A DNA stretch of 64,000 bases, taken from Desulfoscipio gibsoniae DSM 7213 (GTDB lineage Bacteria > Bacillota > Desulfotomaculia > Desulfotomaculales > Desulfallaceae). The stretch covers positions 4,770,001-4,834,000 of the forward strand of contig NC_021184.1 of the NCBI RefSeq assembly GCF_000233715.2, read 5' to 3'. A program made the position numbers and the translations under genes. The notes under the pieces were generated by a model that had not been told where the DNA came from, made no database searches, and saw only the letters and a list, made by a program, of their open reading frames with translations. Shown one piece after another: positions 60,846 through 64,000 of this stretch; position 1 is the stretch's first letter, and the number at the start of each line of letters is the position of its first letter.

Positions 60846-61954
60846 AAAAGCAATATCAAAAATATAAGCATGAAATAGATACGGCAATACGGGAAGTACT
60901 GCTTAGTGCAGAATATATCGGCGGTAGACAGGTTAGTGAATTAGAAGAGCAGTTGGCCGAATATGTTGGCGTGAAACACTGCATCTCCTGCGCTAATGGA
61001 ACCGAAGCCATGACGCTGGTGGCAATGGCTTGGGGAGTTAAAGAAGGAGATGCAGTGTTCGTACCCGATTTTACGTTCTTTTCAACTGGTGAAATTGTTT
61101 CTTTTCAAGGGGCCACCCCCATATTCGTGGATGTTGACAGAGACACTTTCAACTTAGATGCCACAAAACTAGAGAAAGCAATTCAAAAGACAGTAAAGGA
61201 AGGAAAGCTAACCCCCGGGGTTGTCATACCTGTTGATTTGTTTGGCCTGCCCGCAAATTATCCTGAGATAGAAAAAATAGCGCGTAAATATAATTTGTTA
61301 GTGCTGGAAGACGGAGCCCAAGGCTTCGGTGGCAATATTAACGGACAAAGAGCCTGCAGTTTCGGCGACGCAGCGACTACTTCATTCTTCCCCGCCAAAC
61401 CACTGGGATGCTACGGAGATGGCGGAGCTGTGTTTACCAATGATGACGAATTGGCACAGCTTATCAAATCCCTTAAGGTTCACGGTAAGGGTGATAATAA
61501 ATATGATAATGTTAGAATTGGCTTAAATTCAAGATTGGACACCATACAAGCAGCCGTGCTAAAAGTTAAGCTACAAGCGTTTATCAACCACGAACTGGAA
61601 GATGTTAATCGGGTGTCCCGGCTTTATAACGAAGGGCTTGAAGGTATTATTGAAATACCTCTTATTCCGGAGGGGTTTTATTCAAGTTTTGCACAGTATA
61701 CTATTAAATTAAAAAGTAATGAACAACGCAATAACCTGAAAGATAAACTCAAGCAGAAGGGCATCCCCAGTATGGTTTATTACACCAAGCCAATGCATCA
61801 GCAGGGTGCCTTTGCAAATTTAGAGTTTGACGAAAATGATTTTAAAGTAACCAATGAGCTTTGCAATATTGTGCTGTCTCTACCAATGCATCCTTATTTA
61901 AGTGATCAAGACATAGAAACAATTATAAGGGAAGTTATGCTAAATACATGCTAA
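60827..61954 (+). CDS. wbpE: DegT/DnrJ/EryC1/StrS aminotransferase, WbpE type
   Basis: A 375-residue PLP-dependent aminotransferase for nucleotide keto-sugars. CISCANGTEAMTLVAMAW binds the cofactor phosphate, LVLEDGAQGFGG holds the Asp/Gln under the ring, and SFFPAKPLGCYGDGGAV carries the PLP Lys. Placed after WbpA and WbpB it should aminate C3 of the 3-keto-uronate with glutamate. It is last in the operon. Confidence 0.94.
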   Translation: MQFRDLKKQYQKYKHEIDTAIREVLLSAEYIGGRQVSELEEQLAEYVGVKHCISCANGTEAMTLVAMAWGVKEGDAVFVPDFTFFSTGEIVSFQGATPIFVDVDRDTFNLDATKLEKAIQKTVKEGKLTPGVVIPVDLFGLPANYPEIEKIARKYNLLVLEDGAQGFGGNINGQRACSFGDAATTSFFPAKPLGCYGDGGAVFTNDDELAQLIKSLKVHGKGDNKYDNVRIGLNSRLDTIQAAVLKVKLQAFINHELEDVNRVSRLYNEGLEGIIEIPLIPEGFYSSFAQYTIKLKSNEQRNNLKDKLKQKGIPSMVYYTKPMHQQGAFANLEFDENDFKVTNELCNIVLSLPMHPYLSDQDIETIIREVMLNTC

Positions 61955-62063
61955 GGGAACACCTTTGGCGGGCACCTGGTAGATGATAACCTGCATGAAC
62001 ACCAAACAAACATACACCTGTTTAATTACAACAGTCTTTACAAAGACTCATTTAAACTAATAA

Positions 62064-62097
62064 AAGCCACTTTCCACTATTACTGGAAAGATGGCTT
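62064..62097 (-). terminator. Terminator of the tRNA pair
   Basis: A 13-bp stem with one bulge (AAGCCATCTTTCCA with TGGAAAGTGGCTT on the minus strand) followed by TTATTAG. It lies just past tRNA-Glu and may also stop the plus-strand operon. Confidence 0.65.
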
Positions 62098-62102
62098 ATA
62101 AT

Positions 62103-62178
62103 TGGTGACCCCACCGGGATTCGAACCCGGGTTACCGCCGTGAAAGGGCGGTGTCTTAGGCCTCTTGACCATGGGGCC
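62103..62178 (-). tRNA. tRNA-Glu (anticodon TTC), CCA encoded
   Basis: A 76-base cloverleaf: acceptor GGCCCCA with TGGGGTC (one G-T), anticodon stem CCGCC/GGCGG with loop CTTTCAC (anticodon TTC), T-arm CCGGG/CCCGG around TTCGAAT, and encoded CCA. Downstream of tRNA-Lys in one transcript. Confidence 0.97.
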
Positions 62179-62182
62179 GTTT

Positions 62183-62258
62183 TGGTGAGCCATCCGCGAC
62201 TCGAACGCGGGACACCCTGATTAAAAGTCAGGTGCTCTACCGACTGAGCTAATGGCTC
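62183..62258 (-). tRNA. tRNA-Lys (anticodon TTT), CCA encoded
   Basis: A 76-base cloverleaf: acceptor GAGCCAT with ATGGCTC, D-arm with AGTCGGTA, anticodon stem CCTGA/TCAGG with loop CTTTTAA (anticodon TTT), T-arm CCGCG/CGCGG and encoded CCA. Four bases separate it from tRNA-Glu. Confidence 0.97.
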
Positions 62259-62343
62259 ACTGACGTCTTACAGTTGTATATATTACAGCAAATTAATCAA
62301 TGTGTCAACAATTTTTATTATTACAAGTTTGCAACTATTTTAC

Positions 62344-62376
62344 AAACCACGGGGGCGAAATACGTCCCCGTGGTTT
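62344..62376 (-). terminator. Terminator-like hairpin after purA
   Basis: An 11-bp perfect stem (AAACCACGGGG with CCCCGTGGTTT) 15 bases past the purA stop; the T-run after it is short. Confidence 0.65.
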
Positions 62377-62390
62377 ATTAAAGATACTCC

Positions 62391-63677
62391 TTAAAAAATC
62401 TCCCTCAATACCAGAGTTTGGGCCCTTCCCGGACCAACACCCACAATAGCTACAGGCACACCGGACAATTCCTCCAGATTTTTTAGATAATCCTTAGCTG
62501 CTTGAGGCAGTTCACTAAATTCAGTTACAGATGAAATATCCTCTTGCCAGCCGGGGAATTCCTGGTATACTGGTTCACACTGGGCCAACAGCTTCAAACT
62601 AACGGGAAATTCATTGATAATTTCACCTTTATAGCGGTAGCCTGTGCATATCTTCAATGTTTCAATACCTGACAGTACATCCAGTTTGGTAATGGCCAGG
62701 TAAGTCAAACCATTAATTCTGGCCGCGTAACGTGCTATGACCGCATCATACCAACCACAGCGGCGCGGACGGCCGGTAGTAGTGCCAAATTCAAAGCCTC
62801 TCTGCCGGAGCGATTCACCTAATTGGTCATGTAGCTCCGTAGGGAATGGCCCTTCACCCACCCGGGTAATATAAGCTTTAGCCACCCCCACCACGGTTTT
62901 AATCTTGGTGGGTCCAAGACCTGCACCCAGGCAAGCCGCAGCCGCAATGGGATGACTGGAAGTAACGTAAGGGTAAGTACCGTGGTCAAGATCAAGTAAA
63001 GTACCCTGAGCACCCTCAAACAGCACCCTGGCACCACGATCGATGGCCTCGTTAACCAACACAGAAACATCCGCTACATAGTTTTTCAAACGATCGGCAT
63101 ATTCGGTATACTGATTCAGCATTTCTTGATAAGTAAAAGTTTCCTCTACCCCGTAAAGACGGGATAGTACTTTTATTTTAGACTCCAGTGTATCACGCAG
63201 CTTTTCAGCCAATTCCTCACGGTCAATCAACTCCGTCATACGTATACCCACCCGGGAGGCCTTATCAGTATAGGTTGGACCAATGCCACGGCATGTGGTA
63301 CCGATTTTACGACTGCCTTTACTCTCCTCCTCTGCCATATCTATGCTCTTATGGTAAGGGAAAATTACATGTGCCCGGGGGCTAATTCGTAAATTAGCTG
63401 TACTGACACCCTGTTTTTCAAGTCCATCCAGTTCCTGCAGCAGCACACCGGGGTCAATAACTACCCCGTTACCAATCAGACATTGTTTATCTGCATATAA
63501 AATACCCGAAGGGATTAAATGCAATTTGTATGTCTGACCTTCCGCCACCACGGTATGCCCGGCATTATTACCACCCTGGTAACGTACTACCATTTCGGCC
63601 TGCCGGGCCAAGAAATCTGTTACCTTACCTTTACCCTCGTCTCCCCATTGCGCACCAACCAATACCACCGTAGACAT
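62391..63677 (-). CDS. purA: Adenylosuccinate synthetase
   Basis: A full-length 428-residue enzyme that joins IMP and aspartate with GTP in AMP synthesis. VLVGAQWGDEGKGKVTDFLA at 5-24 is the GTP loop with the catalytic Asp13; GGNNAGHTV holds the catalytic His; GTTCRGIGPTYTDKASR and TTTGRPRRCGW are the IMP and Arg loops; TKLDVLSG binds guanine. Ribosome site GGGGGA. The dehydrogenase gene ends 12 bases upstream, so the two are likely cotranscribed. Confidence 0.98.
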   Translation of the reverse strand: MSTVVLVGAQWGDEGKGKVTDFLARQAEMVVRYQGGNNAGHTVVAEGQTYKLHLIPSGILYADKQCLIGNGVVIDPGVLLQELDGLEKQGVSTANLRISPRAHVIFPYHKSIDMAEEESKGSRKIGTTCRGIGPTYTDKASRVGIRMTELIDREELAEKLRDTLESKIKVLSRLYGVEETFTYQEMLNQYTEYADRLKNYVADVSVLVNEAIDRGARVLFEGAQGTLLDLDHGTYPYVTSSHPIAAAACLGAGLGPTKIKTVVGVAKAYITRVGEGPFPTELHDQLGESLRQRGFEFGTTTGRPRRCGWYDAVIARYAARINGLTYLAITKLDVLSGIETLKICTGYRYKGEIINEFPVSLKLLAQCEPVYQEFPGWQEDISSVTEFSELPQAAKDYLKNLEELSGVPVAIVGVGPGRAQTLVLREIF

Positions 63678-63689
63678 TTGGTATCCCCC

Positions 63690-64000
63690 TTATATTCTGC
63701 TGAGAATTTCCCTGGCGGCCACAATGCCCGCTACTGAGGCCTGAGCCAGACCTCTGGTGACACCGGCACCGTCGCCTGCCGCAAATAAGTTTTTGATCCG
63801 TGTTTCCAGGCCATTGCTCAAGGCCAACCGGGAAGAGTAAAACTTTACTTCCACGCCGTACAGTAAAGTATAGCGGGAATAAACACCGGGAGCAATGACA
63901 TCCAGTGCTTTAAGCATTTCTACAATGGCCACCAGGTGCCGGTAAGGAAATACCAGACTGAGGTCCCCCGGTGTAGCCTCTTTAAGGGTGGGCATTACCA
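63690..64000 (-). CDS. FAD-dependent dehydrogenase, C-terminal part (cut by window edge)
   Basis: The last about 103 residues of a COG2509-type FAD/NAD(P)-dependent oxidoreductase. YSSRLALSNGLETRIKNLFA is followed by AGDGAGVTRGLAQASVAGIV, where GDGAG is the FAD-binding Asp-Gly motif near the C-terminus. The start lies beyond the window. It precedes purA in the same direction, which I recall as a common order in this bacterial group. Substrate unknown. Confidence 0.82.
   Translation of the reverse strand, partial: VMPTLKEATPGDLSLVFPYRHLVAIVEMLKALDVIAPGVYSRYTLLYGVEVKFYSSRLALSNGLETRIKNLFAAGDGAGVTRGLAQASVAGIVAAREILSRI

Noticed and set aside
24055-61954. Presence of a Wzz/Wzc chain-length regulator or a LoaP/RfaH-type antiterminator
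   Set aside because: I looked for both in the polysaccharide region and saw neither.
1-64000. CRISPR array
   Set aside because: No set of short direct repeats with regular unique spacers is visible; all repeats are inverted repeats or a single gene-end duplicate.

Overview
This window looks like chromosomal DNA of an anaerobic, spore-forming-type Firmicute close to Desulfotomaculum/Pelotomaculum (Peptococcaceae). The pointers are the six-cysteine peptide SCIFF with its radical-SAM maturase, a flavodiiron protein, an amidase carrying a copper-amine-oxidase-like C-terminal domain, tRNAs with encoded CCA, strong GGAGG ribosome sites, and housekeeping genes such as rlmH, murA and purA. The genus is inferred from gene content only; no rRNA is present.

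Region 1 (1-5500) is a defence block: a DUF1156 Zn-ribbon DNA methylase with a PD-(D/E)XK nuclease partner on the plus strand, then a ParA-like ATPase and a SIR2-domain protein on the minus strand. It ends just past the 3' end of rlmH, the gene used as insertion site by staphylococcal SCC elements. Region 2 (5556-13602) is a quiet core block on the minus strand: rlmH, a hisF-like gene, murA, a gluzincin peptidase, a TPR protein, a LysM-G5-M23 peptidase and the scfA/scfB pair.

Region 3 (13817-22745) is a ruined accessory island starting at tRNA-Gly(CCC). It holds a decayed integrase, a phage lysis cassette with one frameshifted member, a convergent pair of tiny genes that looks like a type I toxin-antitoxin, IS66 and IS200/IS605 relics, a second recombinase scrap, an intact mntA-type antitoxin with a broken hepT partner, and an hcp scrap. 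An intact flavodiiron protein follows.

Region 4 (24055-61954) is a very large surface-polysaccharide region assembled from several modules. (a) A minus-strand operon from 32025 to 24387: O-antigen polymerase/ligase, two GT4 enzymes, an epimerase, two WecG/TagA enzymes with a GT4 between them. (b) A divergent plus-strand operon: flippase, a paralogous polymerase/ligase and a GT4. (c) A GtrA / membrane glycosyltransferase / GtrB-like trio. (d) A minus-strand operon from 47417 to 40253: UDP-glucose dehydrogenase, FemAB-like protein, two phosphoglycosyl transferases, an SDR, an LCP ligase and a UDP-xylose synthase-like enzyme. (e) A polymerase-GT4 fusion and a GT4 whose start is interrupted at an A8 tract. 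(f) A GNAT protein and a deacetylase-like protein. (g) A soluble CapD-type dehydratase. (h) An AT-rich plus-strand operon for a modified 2,3-diamino-uronic acid (WbpA/WbpB/WbpE-like) with a sugar N-formyltransferase in place of the usual acetyltransferase. Together these would make nucleotide sugars, start lipid-linked units, elongate, flip, polymerise and attach them to the wall. Long perfect inverted repeats and truncated copies mark joins between modules.

Region 5 (62064-64000) returns to core genes: tRNA-Glu, tRNA-Lys, purA and the end of a FAD-dependent dehydrogenase gene.
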